DNA from: Candidatus Aminicenantota bacterium
GTDB lineage: Bacteria > Acidobacteriota > Aminicenantia > Aminicenantales > Aminicenantaceae
Assembly: GCA_020344415.1 (NCBI GenBank)
Contig: CP070825.1
Coordinates: 1,534,591-1,598,590, forward strand
Length of the DNA: 64,000 nucleotides
Direction: 5' to 3'
Made by a program: the position numbers and the translations under genes. The notes under the pieces are model-generated. The model worked only from the letters and a program-made list of their open reading frames with translations. It was not told the origin of the DNA and searched no databases. The stretch's first letter is position 1, and every line of letters starts with the position of its first letter. Shown one piece after another: positions 42,619 through 51,512 of this stretch.

Positions 42619-43947
42619 TTAAAGAACGATTTCCCCGATAAGGCTATAGGGTCCGCAGGAAGTGATACAAACATCCACAAATTTTCCTATGAAGTCCTTC
42701 TTTGATTTGAAATTCACAACCTGGTATCCTTCGTTCCTTCCGGAAAAGATGCGAGGGGCTTTTTTGCTTTCTCCGAGACAGAGGACCTTCATGATGCTCC
42801 CGATGAGGGATTGGTTATGCTCGAGTTGAATTTTTTTCTGGAGAGATTGAACTTCAATGAGCCTTCTTCTTTTTTCCTCGAGAGGAACGGTGTCCTGTTT
42901 CTTTGAAGCGGCAGTCTTAGGGCGAACTGAGTAACGGAATGAGAAGATATTAGTGAAGCGGACTTTTTCCAAAAGGATGAAGGTCTCTTTGTACTCTTCA
43001 TCCGTCTCCCCAGGAAAACCGACTATGATATCTGTGCTGAGGTTGATGTCAGGCATGAGGTCTCGGAGCAGCTCAATTTTTTCTAGATAGTCCTCTCTTG
43101 TGTAGCCTCTATTCATCCTTTTAAGAACTGAAGAGGATCCAGACTGAACAGGGAGGTGGAGTTGGCGGCAGACTTTTTCCGATTCCTTAATGGCAAATCC
43201 AATCTCTGGAGAGAAATTTTTCGGATGAGAAGTAATGAATCTGATCCATTCTATGCCATCAACTCGGTTGAGTTCCCTCAGAAGCGCTGAGAAATCTTTT
43301 CCTGTCTGAGGATCCCTGTAAGAATTAACATTTTGACCCAAAAGCTGGATTTCCAGATATCCTGTATCTGCAAGGTCTTTGACTTCATGGATAATATTTT
43401 GTATAGGCCTACATTTTTCTCTTCCTCTAGTAAAAGGGACAATACAATAGGAACAAAAATTGTTGCATCCTTCCATGATGGTGACATAGGCACTGACCTG
43501 GCTTTCTCGAAAGATTAACTCGCTAGGAGTTTCTTGCCATTCCGGACTCCAGCTTGTTGAAAGGATCTTTTCTCCAATATTGTCGGAAATTATTTGAGGA
43601 AGTTTTTGGTAATTGTCGGGTCCAATGACAAAGTCGACAAAGGGCTTTTGCTCTGAAAGCTCTGACCCATAGAGCTGGGCCACACAGCCGGCTACTCCGA
43701 TAGTGATATTCTTTGTTTTTTTGAGAGAAGCCAAACGTCCTAAAAAGGAGTAAAGTTTTTCTTCTGATTTTTCGCGTACTGCGCAGGTATTAAGGATGAT
43801 AAGATTGCTCTCTTCGAGCAAAGCTGATATCTTCGCTCCTTCCTTTGTTAAGATACCAGCTATACGTTCTGAGTCATTTTCATTCATCTGACAGCCGAAC
43901 GTGTGGATATAGAATTTGTAATTTTCTAAATCACGAGTTTTTTTCAT
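42619..43947 (-). CDS. miaB: tRNA-2-methylthio-N6-isopentenyladenosine synthase
   Basis: A 442-residue radical SAM methylthiotransferase that modifies A37 of tRNAs. It has three domains: UPF0004 with Cys in HTFGCQMN, NTCAVRE and AGCVAQ (auxiliary cluster); radical SAM with MEGCNNFCSYCIVPFTRGRE; and a C-terminal TRAM domain. The YIHTFGCQMNENDSE start is typical of MiaB rather than RimO or MtaB. Confidence 0.93.
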   Translation of the reverse strand: MKKTRDLENYKFYIHTFGCQMNENDSERIAGILTKEGAKISALLEESNLIILNTCAVREKSEEKLYSFLGRLASLKKTKNITIGVAGCVAQLYGSELSEQKPFVDFVIGPDNYQKLPQIISDNIGEKILSTSWSPEWQETPSELIFRESQVSAYVTIMEGCNNFCSYCIVPFTRGREKCRPIQNIIHEVKDLADTGYLEIQLLGQNVNSYRDPQTGKDFSALLRELNRVDGIEWIRFITSHPKNFSPEIGFAIKESEKVCRQLHLPVQSGSSSVLKRMNRGYTREDYLEKIELLRDLMPDINLSTDIIVGFPGETDEEYKETFILLEKVRFTNIFSFRYSVRPKTAASKKQDTVPLEEKRRRLIEVQSLQKKIQLEHNQSLIGSIMKVLCLGESKKAPRIFSGRNEGYQVVNFKSKKDFIGKFVDVCITSCGPYSLIGEIVL

Positions 43948-43977
43948 TTAAGTTTGAAGATTTGAGGATAACTTATT

Positions 43978-44412
43978 TTATAATATTTGCTCAAGAATCT
44001 CTGCTGCGTTCTGAACGAACTTAGGGCAAGCATTTTCGAAAAGCTCTTTTTTCTCAGCAAGCTTCATTCCTTCTGGAGTGCCCAGGTCGAATCCTAATAG
44101 CTCTGTGCAGTTGACAGAACCGTGGAGAGATTTAAACCTCTTCACAAATTCTTGGACTAGCTCATATGTTTTCTCTTTAGCCTCAATATCTTCGGCTTCG
44201 ATCCTGCCATACTTAAGTCCAATGACCAAAAATGCTCCGGTGACAGCTCCGCACATTTCACCCATGTGAGCTATGCCTCCTCCGAAAGACTGTGAAATCT
44301 TTAGAGCCAACTCACGGTTCAGTCCGAACAATTCTGAATAGGCTGAAAATACTGCTTGAGAGCAGCTAAATCCTTCTTTAAAACATGATACTGCGGTCTC
44401 GACTCTATTCAT
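43978..44412 (-). CDS. C_GCAxxG_C_C family redox-type protein
   Basis: A 144-residue protein with the family pattern: a Cys in CFKEGFSCSQAVFSA, the GGGIAHMGEMCGAVTGAFLV block, then Cys in VNCTELLG and ENACPKFV. These proteins probably bind a redox centre or metal; the function is not established. It lies between miaB and recN, with an AGGAGG ribosome site. Confidence 0.82.
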   Translation of the reverse strand: MNRVETAVSCFKEGFSCSQAVFSAYSELFGLNRELALKISQSFGGGIAHMGEMCGAVTGAFLVIGLKYGRIEAEDIEAKEKTYELVQEFVKRFKSLHGSVNCTELLGFDLGTPEGMKLAEKKELFENACPKFVQNAAEILEQIL

Positions 44413-44505
44413 AGCTCATTTTCCTCCTATTTGATCTTGAAATAACCTCAGTTTATTAATTTTTCTATTCAGAATGGAGAAAGAACTCTTCGTAACAGCC
44501 GTCTA

Positions 44506-46191
44506 TTACTTATTCAGCTTTAGATTGTGGATAAGCATTTCTCGTGCGTTCTGAAGAGTGGCCTTTGTAATATGAGTTCCAGCCAGAAGGTGGGAGATTT
44601 CAGAGACCCTCTCTTCAAAACTGAGCTTTTTGACGGTTGTAAAAGTCCGTTCCTTTCTTACTGTTTTTCCAATGTTATAATGATGAGTTGCGAAGGAAGC
44701 GATCTGAGGCAGGTGGGTTATGCAGATTACCTGGTGGTGCTTTGATAATTCCTTGAGTTTTTGAGCAACGAATTCTGCGGTCTTTCCCCCTATGCCTGAG
44801 TCAATCTCATCGAAAATCAGGGTTTTGAGCTCCTCCCTCTCTTTTCCCAGTGTTTTCAGGGCAAGCATGACCCGAGAAAGCTCGCCTCCAGATGCAATTT
44901 TGCGCAGAGGCCTCAGCTCCTCTCCTGGATTTGGACTGATAAGGAATTCAACTTCGTCTATACCGCTATCCTTGGCCTTTTCCATGGTGTCTGCACTGAG
45001 AGGAATTGAGTTGATTTTTATTTTGAATCGCGCTTTCTTCATTCCAAGAAGGCTGATTTCCTTTTCTATATTTTTTTCAAGTTCGCGGCCGAATTTTGTC
45101 CTTGATTCAGAAAGCTTTCCTGCATTCATCTTGTATTGGCTATATTTATCTTTGATTTCAACGCCTAAATCCGTCAATTTTTCTTGGCTGGTACTGAGGA
45201 TTTTGTATTCCTCTTTGGCATTTTTTAAATGGGAGAGGATATCATTGATGCTGTTTCCGTATTTTCTTTTCAGCTTTTCTATCTGGCTCAGACGTTCCTC
45301 GAGCTTTTCCAGTTTTTCTGGAGCAGCAGCTTGCCTGTCTTTGAACTTTATGAGGAAGTCGGAAAATTCTCTAATTGTGATAGCGAATTCATTTAAGGTT
45401 TCTTCTGTCTCTTTAAAGGCTTTATCATAGGACCGAAGCTCGCTGACAATGCTTTGCAGCTTGGATAAGAGCGGGGAGATGGAATTTTCTTGATTGTATG
45501 AGATGTTCAATGCTTCATCCACAAGAGAGCTTATTTTTTCCGCATTTTTGAAAATGTTCCTTTCATGAAGAAGCCCTTCGTCCTCACCCTGTTTGAGTTG
45601 AGTTTTTTCGATTTCTTTTATTTGAAAGGCAAGGAAATCGAGACGTTGTTCTCTTTCCCTTTCTTTGTTCTCGAGTTCTCTTTTTTCTCTGATGAGTTTT
45701 CTGAGTTCTTGGCCATTGCGAGAGATCTCGCGCCTTAAAGAAATAGCACCTGCATAATGATCAAGATAATTCAATTGATATTCAGGATTCCTGAGGAATA
45801 CATGATCACTCTGTCCGTAAATATCAACGAGACCGATACTCATTTCCTTCATTTTTTTGATAGGAACAAGGATTCCGTTTATGTATCCTTTCCCTGCTCC
45901 CTCCTCGGCGATCGACCTCTGGACAAACATTTCATTTTCTAAATCAGTAAGAAGATCACTCGAGCGGATCATGTCTTTTGGAGGTTGGAAAATCGCCTCT
46001 ACTGACACCTCTTTTTTCCCAGTGCGAATCATGTCTGAGGACCCTTTTTCCCCTAAGACCAATCTTAGGCCGTCAATGATAATGGATTTTCCCGCTCCGG
46101 TTTCTCCAGTGAGTATGGAGAATCCCTCTTTGAAGCCTAGTTCTATTTCATCAATGGTGGCTAAATTTCTGATGCGAAGGGATTTAATCAT
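44506..46191 (-). CDS. recN: DNA repair protein RecN
   Basis: A 561-residue SMC-like ATPase that acts in double-strand break repair. Walker A GETGAGKSIIIDGLRLVLGE, long central coiled coil (about 160-375), ABC signature ASGGELSRVMLALK and Walker B TLIFDEIDSGIGG are present. Full length. Confidence 0.95.
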   Translation of the reverse strand: MIKSLRIRNLATIDEIELGFKEGFSILTGETGAGKSIIIDGLRLVLGEKGSSDMIRTGKKEVSVEAIFQPPKDMIRSSDLLTDLENEMFVQRSIAEEGAGKGYINGILVPIKKMKEMSIGLVDIYGQSDHVFLRNPEYQLNYLDHYAGAISLRREISRNGQELRKLIREKRELENKEREREQRLDFLAFQIKEIEKTQLKQGEDEGLLHERNIFKNAEKISSLVDEALNISYNQENSISPLLSKLQSIVSELRSYDKAFKETEETLNEFAITIREFSDFLIKFKDRQAAAPEKLEKLEERLSQIEKLKRKYGNSINDILSHLKNAKEEYKILSTSQEKLTDLGVEIKDKYSQYKMNAGKLSESRTKFGRELEKNIEKEISLLGMKKARFKIKINSIPLSADTMEKAKDSGIDEVEFLISPNPGEELRPLRKIASGGELSRVMLALKTLGKEREELKTLIFDEIDSGIGGKTAEFVAQKLKELSKHHQVICITHLPQIASFATHHYNIGKTVRKERTFTTVKKLSFEERVSEISHLLAGTHITKATLQNAREMLIHNLKLNK

Positions 46192-46213
46192 GCCTAAACT
46201 CTATTTTATATTT

Positions 46214-46285
46214 ACCTGGATTATTCACGAGTCGGGGTTGCTGTAGTTGCAGAGTGTGTTAGCATTATTTATGAATAATCCGGGT
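46214..46285. repeat. Dispersed palindromic repeat, long-loop copy
   Basis: Arms ACCTGGATTATTCAC (46214-46228) and ATTTATGAATAATCCGGGT (46267-46285) enclose a 38-base GC-richer centre, longer than in other copies. It fills the gap between the subtilase and recN. Confidence 0.78.
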
Positions 46286-47641
46286 TTATTTAGAGGTCTT
46301 GATTTTAATCGGAACAAGCGCTTTTTCCATGTTTATGCGGCCGTATCCAATAAAATCATCCGTTCCAGGATATTCTGACTCATTGATATCGTCGGCTGAG
46401 TATCGGATGATATTCATAATTTCTGAGGCTGTGAGCCAGGGCTTTATACTCTTTAACAAAGCAGAAAGCCCAGCAACATGAGGAGTCGAGAGTGAAGTTC
46501 CAAAGCCATAAGCATATGGGATTGAGTCTGGTCCCCAAAACCACGTTGGAACAGGACCTATAATTCTTTCACCTGGGGCTGCAACATCAATTTCCGGGCC
46601 AAAATTGGACCAATCAGGGATTAAGTCATTATAATCTGATGCTGCAACAGCCAAACAGTAATCATCATAAGCGGCGGGATAAAGAACGGATGACCCATCG
46701 TTCCCTGAAGCAGCTGCGACGATAACACCATTATTAAAGGCATATTGCACAGCACCTTGTAGGCTTTGCTCATGGACATCTCCTCCTGCGCTGATATTAA
46801 TTACATCAGCTCCATTATCTACTGCCCAGATTATTCCCTCAATTATCCAGCTATAGTATCCTTCGCCATCTGCTTCTATGACTTTTATAGGCAGAATTTT
46901 GCAGTTCCATGCTACGCCTGCAATGCCTTCATTGTTGTTAGTTTCAGCAGCGGCAATTCCAGCCACGTGTGTTCCATGACCGTTATCATCCGTAGCATCA
47001 AAATCCTCATTTACAAAGTCTCGTCCGCTGGAGTAAATTTTGTTTTTCAGGTCTGGATGCTCCAGATCTACGCCGGTATCAAGTACTGCAATGAGGACTT
47101 CCTCATCGCCCTTTGTTTCTCCCCAGGCTGATGTGGCTTTTATATCAGCTCTTTCTTTTCCTTGAGGACTTCCTGGTACTCCGATAGTCTGACTAGAATT
47201 GTAGAGGGCGTATTGCCAATCAAAAAAAGTGTCATTGGGTGTTACGGCTATGTATGCGATATAGTTAGGTGTGGCATATTCTATATCAGGATTTCGGCTC
47301 ATTACATATAAAACATCTTCTACATTTTCACCCTTTGGGATTTGAAGCTGATAGATGTTAATGCGAGGGATTCTTTTTATCTTTTTTGTCTGATAAGCAG
47401 CAATAGTGGCTTTGATGTTTTGTTCTGATATAGAGGCCTTGAACTTGACCAGTATCTGATCGGGAGCATAACGCATTCCTTTAGAACGATAGGGCTGGCC
47501 TTTGTTGAGAATTCTGATTTCTTTGTGACGCAGATGTCGCTTTGGATTTTTGTTTGTATCAAAGCGGGAATGCTGGAAGCTTACTGAGGTAAAAAAGATA
47601 TAGATTATGAAAACGATAAATGACAGTTGGTTTCTCTTCAT
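46286..47641 (-). CDS. Secreted S8 subtilisin-like serine peptidase
   Basis: A 451-residue protease with a signal peptide (hydrophobic 5-20), an inhibitor-like propeptide (about 58-125, QILVKFKASISEQNIKATI) and a catalytic domain. The triad is visible as D188 (VLDTG), H222 (HGTHVAG) and S383 (GTSLSTPH), with oxyanion N314. It should act in the periplasm or outside. Alignment with the remnant at 8694-9020 shows that piece to be a decayed relative. Confidence 0.92.
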   Translation of the reverse strand: MKRNQLSFIVFIIYIFFTSVSFQHSRFDTNKNPKRHLRHKEIRILNKGQPYRSKGMRYAPDQILVKFKASISEQNIKATIAAYQTKKIKRIPRINIYQLQIPKGENVEDVLYVMSRNPDIEYATPNYIAYIAVTPNDTFFDWQYALYNSSQTIGVPGSPQGKERADIKATSAWGETKGDEEVLIAVLDTGVDLEHPDLKNKIYSSGRDFVNEDFDATDDNGHGTHVAGIAAAETNNNEGIAGVAWNCKILPIKVIEADGEGYYSWIIEGIIWAVDNGADVINISAGGDVHEQSLQGAVQYAFNNGVIVAAASGNDGSSVLYPAAYDDYCLAVAASDYNDLIPDWSNFGPEIDVAAPGERIIGPVPTWFWGPDSIPYAYGFGTSLSTPHVAGLSALLKSIKPWLTASEIMNIIRYSADDINESEYPGTDDFIGYGRINMEKALVPIKIKTSK

Positions 47642-47665
47642 TATGTCCTCCGCATAAGGTTAGAA

Positions 47666-48475
47666 TTAGAAAACATACATTGTTTTGAACAGAACTCCCA
47701 GATCGACTCCACCTTTATAAGGCATAAAGCTTGCTTCTCCTTTAATGCTGAAAGAGTCTGTGAGCGCATAGATTGCCCCTAAAGATATGCTGATGACGCT
47801 TTTTGCAGATATTTTTTTATCTTCACTTCCTTTTAAATCTTCAACGATCTGATCCATCTTATATTTTCCCCAGAGTTTGTTGAAATTTACGTAAAAATAA
47901 GGGAAAAAGTAGTCATAGGCTCTATACGTGAACACTGGACCGATCGAAGCTCTCATCCAAGAAGGAGTCCCTTCCACCGTGCCTTCCACGACCAATCCGG
48001 GTATTTCCCATTCTTGTTCGGTTCCCATATAATAGATAAACTGTCCTATAAGCTCTGTCTCAAAGTTTCTGATATAAAAAAGACTTTTTCTTATTTCTCC
48101 TCCGAATAGAAGCCCCCCGATTTGACCGGTTTCTAATTCCACAGAAAAGGGCAATTTTCTGAATACAATGGAGTCGAGCTCGGAAAATGCATATCCAAGG
48201 ATGGCAGCTGCAAAGAGTCCTTCCTGGATTTCAAACTCTGCTGTTAATGTGAAAAAATAGGATTTGAGATTGAAACTATCTTCATCTTTGTCCCAGGTAT
48301 TGTTATCTGAGTTGAGCGTAAACGTATCTATTGACCGATTAAAAAACTCAAAGCCAAGACCTGTTTTTACAGATACTTTTTTAAAGAGACTTTCCTCTGG
48401 TGTCTGAGCAAAAGTAAAGCGGCAAATAAATAAGGAAAGCAGAATAATCGCAAAAAGATGAAAGCTTCTTTTCAT
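47666..48475 (-). CDS. Outer-membrane beta-barrel protein
   Basis: A 269-residue protein with a clear signal peptide (KRSFHLFAIILLSLFICRFTFAQ) and alternating amphipathic strands ending in a terminal aromatic (TMYVF). GGAGGT precedes the ATG. The first 95 bases overlap the C-terminal codons of the bamD-like gene in another frame. No specific function is recognisable. Confidence 0.8.
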   Translation of the reverse strand: MKRSFHLFAIILLSLFICRFTFAQTPEESLFKKVSVKTGLGFEFFNRSIDTFTLNSDNNTWDKDEDSFNLKSYFFTLTAEFEIQEGLFAAAILGYAFSELDSIVFRKLPFSVELETGQIGGLLFGGEIRKSLFYIRNFETELIGQFIYYMGTEQEWEIPGLVVEGTVEGTPSWMRASIGPVFTYRAYDYFFPYFYVNFNKLWGKYKMDQIVEDLKGSEDKKISAKSVISISLGAIYALTDSFSIKGEASFMPYKGGVDLGVLFKTMYVF

Positions 48476-49322
48476 TTAGACCTCCACTCTTAGAAAATTC
48501 AGCAAGTTTTTTGCCAAGGTTTTTATTTTTTATTAGTGTTATTTTTTTTTCTATTTCTTCCAATATTTTTTTGGCTTTCTTAGCAAATTTACTCTGAGGA
48601 AAATCGGAGACCAACTTAGTAAAATAAGGAACACTTTGTTCTGTCTGTTTCCATTTATAAAAAGAGTCGCCTAGGTAGAAATAGACTTTATCCATTTTTG
48701 AAAAATTAGGGTAGCTAGTAAGAATCTCTGTTAATCTGCCTACTGCTGCCTTAAAGGCCTTCATTTTATAGTAGACTTCTCCTATGCCAAGAGTATGTGC
48801 TGCCAGTCTCTCTTCACAATCAAGGATTCTTTCTCGAGCTAAACTGGCTTGTTCGCTCGTAGGATAATTGGTGATAACTTTTTTGAATTCTGCAAGAGCA
48901 AGAGTCGTCTTTGTCTGATCCCTTCCGGGTTTCAAAACTTTCTTGTAAAAGGTCATTGCAATTTGAAATTGAGCATAAGGAGCAGAAGGGCTATAGGGGA
49001 AAAGAGAGATGAACTCTCTGTATTCTGATGCAGCAAGTATCATGCTTCCTTCATCGCCCTTATTGAAATAAGAATCAGCAATAGCCAATTTTGCCTGTTG
49101 TGCATAAAAACTTTTTGGAAATGAATCTATGACCTGCCTTAGATATAGACGTGCTTTTTCTGGGTCTTTTTTCAAAAATTGCTCTCCAAGCCTGAATAAT
49201 TCTTCATCTGAAGAGGCTATATCGGGTGAGATCTCGGCCTTTTTTCCTCCGCAGCCGTAGCCAATCATAATAATTAGGAAAAGAGTTGTGAGGATAAGTT
49301 TTTGCTTTTTCATGGTCTTCAT
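48381..49322 (-). CDS. bamD: BamD-like outer-membrane assembly lipoprotein
   Basis: A 313-residue lipoprotein with TPR repeats. The signal peptide ends in a lipobox (IGYGC, Cys about 24). Residues 40-250 hold the repeated tetratricopeptide pattern typical of BamD/YfiO. BamD works with BamA to insert barrels. The last 31 residues (from about CDYSAFLIY) read through the signal-peptide region of the downstream barrel gene in another frame. That tail is unlike BamD and may reflect a lost stop or a frameshift. Confidence 0.8.
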   Translation of the reverse strand: MKTMKKQKLILTTLFLIIMIGYGCGGKKAEISPDIASSDEELFRLGEQFLKKDPEKARLYLRQVIDSFPKSFYAQQAKLAIADSYFNKGDEGSMILAASEYREFISLFPYSPSAPYAQFQIAMTFYKKVLKPGRDQTKTTLALAEFKKVITNYPTSEQASLARERILDCEERLAAHTLGIGEVYYKMKAFKAAVGRLTEILTSYPNFSKMDKVYFYLGDSFYKWKQTEQSVPYFTKLVSDFPQSKFAKKAKKILEEIEKKITLIKNKNLGKKLAEFSKSGGLNEKKLSSFCDYSAFLIYLPLYFCSDTRGKSL

Positions 49323-49369
49323 CCTTTTCTAATTAGCATGAATAACCCATGCTCATATCTACGTTTTTA

Positions 49370-50311
49370 TTAAGAATAAAGTTTTTGAATCCATCGCCAT
49401 TCTTCTTTCAGTCCCTCCTCAAGCTTGGTTAGTGGAGAATAATTCAAATCCTTCCGGGCCTTCTCAATGTTGGAGTATGTATGAGGAACATCTCCTTTTT
49501 GCCTTTCTTCCTTTTTAATTTCTATTTTTCTCTGACAAATGTCTTCCATAGTCGGAAAAATGTCCTCTAGCTTTTTGCGCACTCCACCTCCAACATTGTA
49601 TGCCTCGCCCACTTTTCCTTTCTTGAGAGAAGCGATGTGGGCTTCGATAACGTCATCGATAAATGTAAAATCTCTGGTCTGTTTACCCTCTCCATAAACA
49701 GTGATTTTTTTGTTTTCGATTATCGCCTTGAAGAACTTGTGGAAAGCCATATCAGGACGTTGTCCTGGGCCGTAGACAGTGAAAAGTCTCAACGAGAGTG
49801 ATGGAACCCCGTAATTTTTATGGTACAGGAAGCAGAGCTGTTCAGCTGAAAGTTTAGTGACCCCGTAAGGCGAATATGGATGGAGTGGACTCGTCTCGGA
49901 CATAGGAAGATCAGGACAGAAGCCATACACTGAGGAGGAAGAGGCATAAATAAGTTTTTTGAGCTGATTCTCTTTCGAAGCTTCTAAGATTTTTTGGGTG
50001 GCTTCAATGTTGTTATTTATATATGCAGAAAAATCTTGTCCCCAGCTTGTCCTCACCCCTGCCTGTGCAGCAAGATGTAAGACATATTCTGCATTTTTTA
50101 ATAGTTCTTTTAAATCAAGCTCATTTATATCCTTGGCAATAAATTTAAAGTCTTTTTTCTTCATTAAAGGCAGAATGTTTTTCTCTTTTATCCACTTGGG
50201 ATAGAAATCAGTAAAAGAGTCGATTCCCACCACTGGTATTTTTTCTTTGAGGAGTCTTCTGCAGAGGTGAGAACCGATGAACCCTGCAGCTCCAGTAACC
50301 AAACAGCTCAT
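49370..50311 (-). CDS. NAD-dependent nucleotide-sugar epimerase
   Basis: A 313-residue extended SDR with VTGAAGFIGSHLC, LHLAAQAGVRTSW, the YGVTK catalytic pair and RLFTVYGPGQRPDMAF. The last block is typical of UDP-glucuronate 4-epimerase-like enzymes. It would make a sugar for envelope glycans. ATG 50311 overlaps the stop of the rpe remnant. Confidence 0.85.
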   Translation of the reverse strand: MSCLVTGAAGFIGSHLCRRLLKEKIPVVGIDSFTDFYPKWIKEKNILPLMKKKDFKFIAKDINELDLKELLKNAEYVLHLAAQAGVRTSWGQDFSAYINNNIEATQKILEASKENQLKKLIYASSSSVYGFCPDLPMSETSPLHPYSPYGVTKLSAEQLCFLYHKNYGVPSLSLRLFTVYGPGQRPDMAFHKFFKAIIENKKITVYGEGKQTRDFTFIDDVIEAHIASLKKGKVGEAYNVGGGVRKKLEDIFPTMEDICQRKIEIKKEERQKGDVPHTYSNIEKARKDLNYSPLTKLEEGLKEEWRWIQKLYS

Positions 50312-50405
50312 TGTTTTTTGTATTTTTTTGTGATTTCTTTCATTTTGAAAGCTTCTTCGATCTTTGCAAAATCAGCAGAAAGAATTGGGGTACGATCTGA
50401 GTCAT
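50308..50405 (-). pseudogene. rpe: Ribulose-phosphate 3-epimerase remnant with internal deletion and frameshift
   Basis: After the PASTA gene a TAATG stop-start begins MTQIVP, and one frameshift later the text reads ILSADFAKIEEAF then KMKEITKKYKKQ. The first half is the well-known Rpe N-terminus (IVPSILSADFA). The second resembles the Rpe C-terminal helix (EEAxKxLKEIxxKYxK). About 180 codons between them, including the active site, are missing. rpe follows PASTA genes in several bacteria, which fits the location. It is about 32 codons and cannot be functional. Confidence 0.6.
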
Positions 50406-51121
50406 TATTTGCTTACCTCTAAAGTGATTAGGTTTCTTTTTTGGATACGGTAGCCATGGGGAGGAGTCTGCTTGATGACAATTCCAGACCCAAGGCGGGG
50501 ATAATAAGCGTAGCGTACGTCTCCCACATTGAAATTCATTTCCTTCAACTTGGCGATAACGAAGTCTGCCCTTTTTCCGATCAGATCAGGCATGAGATAT
50601 TTTTTTTCATTTTCTCCTTGACTGACTAGGAGACTCACATTGGTGTTTCTCCCTACTTCTTCGGATGCCAGAGGGTATTGAGCGATTATTTTCCCAGCAG
50701 CAAACCTGGATGTATGGACTTGGGATGTTTTCCCTTTTCTTAATCCCGCTTCTCTAAGGATTTCCCCTATAGATTGAAGGTTCTGTCCTATAAGTCGAGG
50801 AGCTTCGACCTTTTCAGAGCCTGCGCTCAGGATTACTTTTACAACTTTGTTGATCTTAATTTTTGAGTTTGGAGAAGGATCCTGATAAATGACCTTTCCT
50901 TTCTCCCAACGGTTGTTAAACTGGACTCCTCTTTGAGCTATAGATAGCTTTTTTCTTGCCAGCTCGTTTTTGGCTTCCTCCAGGCTTTTTCCAATTAAAC
51001 CTGGAAGTGTTACCATTTCACCCTTCAAGGTTACTTGATAGGAGAGGATGGAACTCAAAAAGATAATATTGAGAAAAATAAGGATATATATAAGGGAATT
51101 AAAAATCTTTTTTATCTGCAT
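50405..51121 (-). CDS. PASTA-domain membrane protein
   Basis: A 238-residue protein with one N-terminal membrane helix (about 9-27) and three consecutive PASTA repeats (about 36-100, 103-170, 172-238), each with the P-x-L-x-G pattern such as VTLPGLIGKSLEEAKN. PASTA repeats bind peptidoglycan or lipid II-type ligands. There is no kinase domain. Its stop overlaps the ATG of the rpe remnant (TAATG). Confidence 0.88.
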   Translation of the reverse strand: MQIKKIFNSLIYILIFLNIIFLSSILSYQVTLKGEMVTLPGLIGKSLEEAKNELARKKLSIAQRGVQFNNRWEKGKVIYQDPSPNSKIKINKVVKVILSAGSEKVEAPRLIGQNLQSIGEILREAGLRKGKTSQVHTSRFAAGKIIAQYPLASEEVGRNTNVSLLVSQGENEKKYLMPDLIGKRADFVIAKLKEMNFNVGDVRYAYYPRLGSGIVIKQTPPHGYRIQKRNLITLEVSK

Positions 51122-51245
51122 AAGCCGAATTCAAAATTAGTCGAGTCAAAATTTATTAATACCATAGATTCATAACCAAGTAAACAGAGAAAAGGTTTCA
51201 AGGAGCGTTTCTGAAAGCATCTCCAAAACCGTGATGCAGTAGCAA

Positions 51246-51424
51246 TCAGGCAAGCTGATGAGGAAGTCATCCGGAGGCGAGCGGGAATGGTTCCTCGAAG
51301 AGGAGAGCGAGCCGAGGACTGCAAAGAAAAAGGGGCCAGTCCCCTTTTTTTCAACAAAGGGGACTGTCCCCTTTTTCTTTGCGGGCTTACGAATTAGCTT
51401 GCCTAGCTGCTTTTGAAACTGTCA
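51246..51424. mobile_element. Composite inverted element carrying copy B of the ~105-bp repeat
   Basis: The left arm (51246-51340) closely matches 8601-8693. The right arm (51380-51424) inverted reads GACAGTTTCAAAAGCAGC, then AGGCAAGCT, again as in copy A. They meet at a GGGGCCAGTCCCC / GGGGACTGTCCCC palindrome with T/A runs (51335-51377). Together with flanking 51122-51245 this explains the 391-base gap between the PASTA gene and ltaE. No intact ORF is present; a small open frame across it (to 51357) is just repeat. Confidence 0.7.
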
Positions 51425-51454
51425 GGGAAGATGCTTACGGCGTTTCTTATGGAT

Positions 51455-51483
51455 TTGCCGAGAGAGTGTTTTTCTTCTATAAT
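51455..51483 (+). promoter_or_regulatory. Promoter for threonine aldolase
   Basis: TTGCCG (51455-51460), 17 bases, TATAAT (51478-51483), 29 bases before the ATG. Confidence 0.65.
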
Positions 51484-51512
51484 GATGGCTCGATTTAGGA
51501 GGAGAGGGAATT

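Noticed and set aside
44792-45430. A 212-codon plus-strand frame opposite recN.
   Set aside because: Antisense to the recN coiled coil, with serine- and leucine-rich sequence typical of shadow frames.
51112-51357. An 81-codon minus-strand frame upstream of the PASTA gene.
   Set aside because: It lies almost wholly in the dispersed repeat and its inverted partner, with no protein-like pattern.
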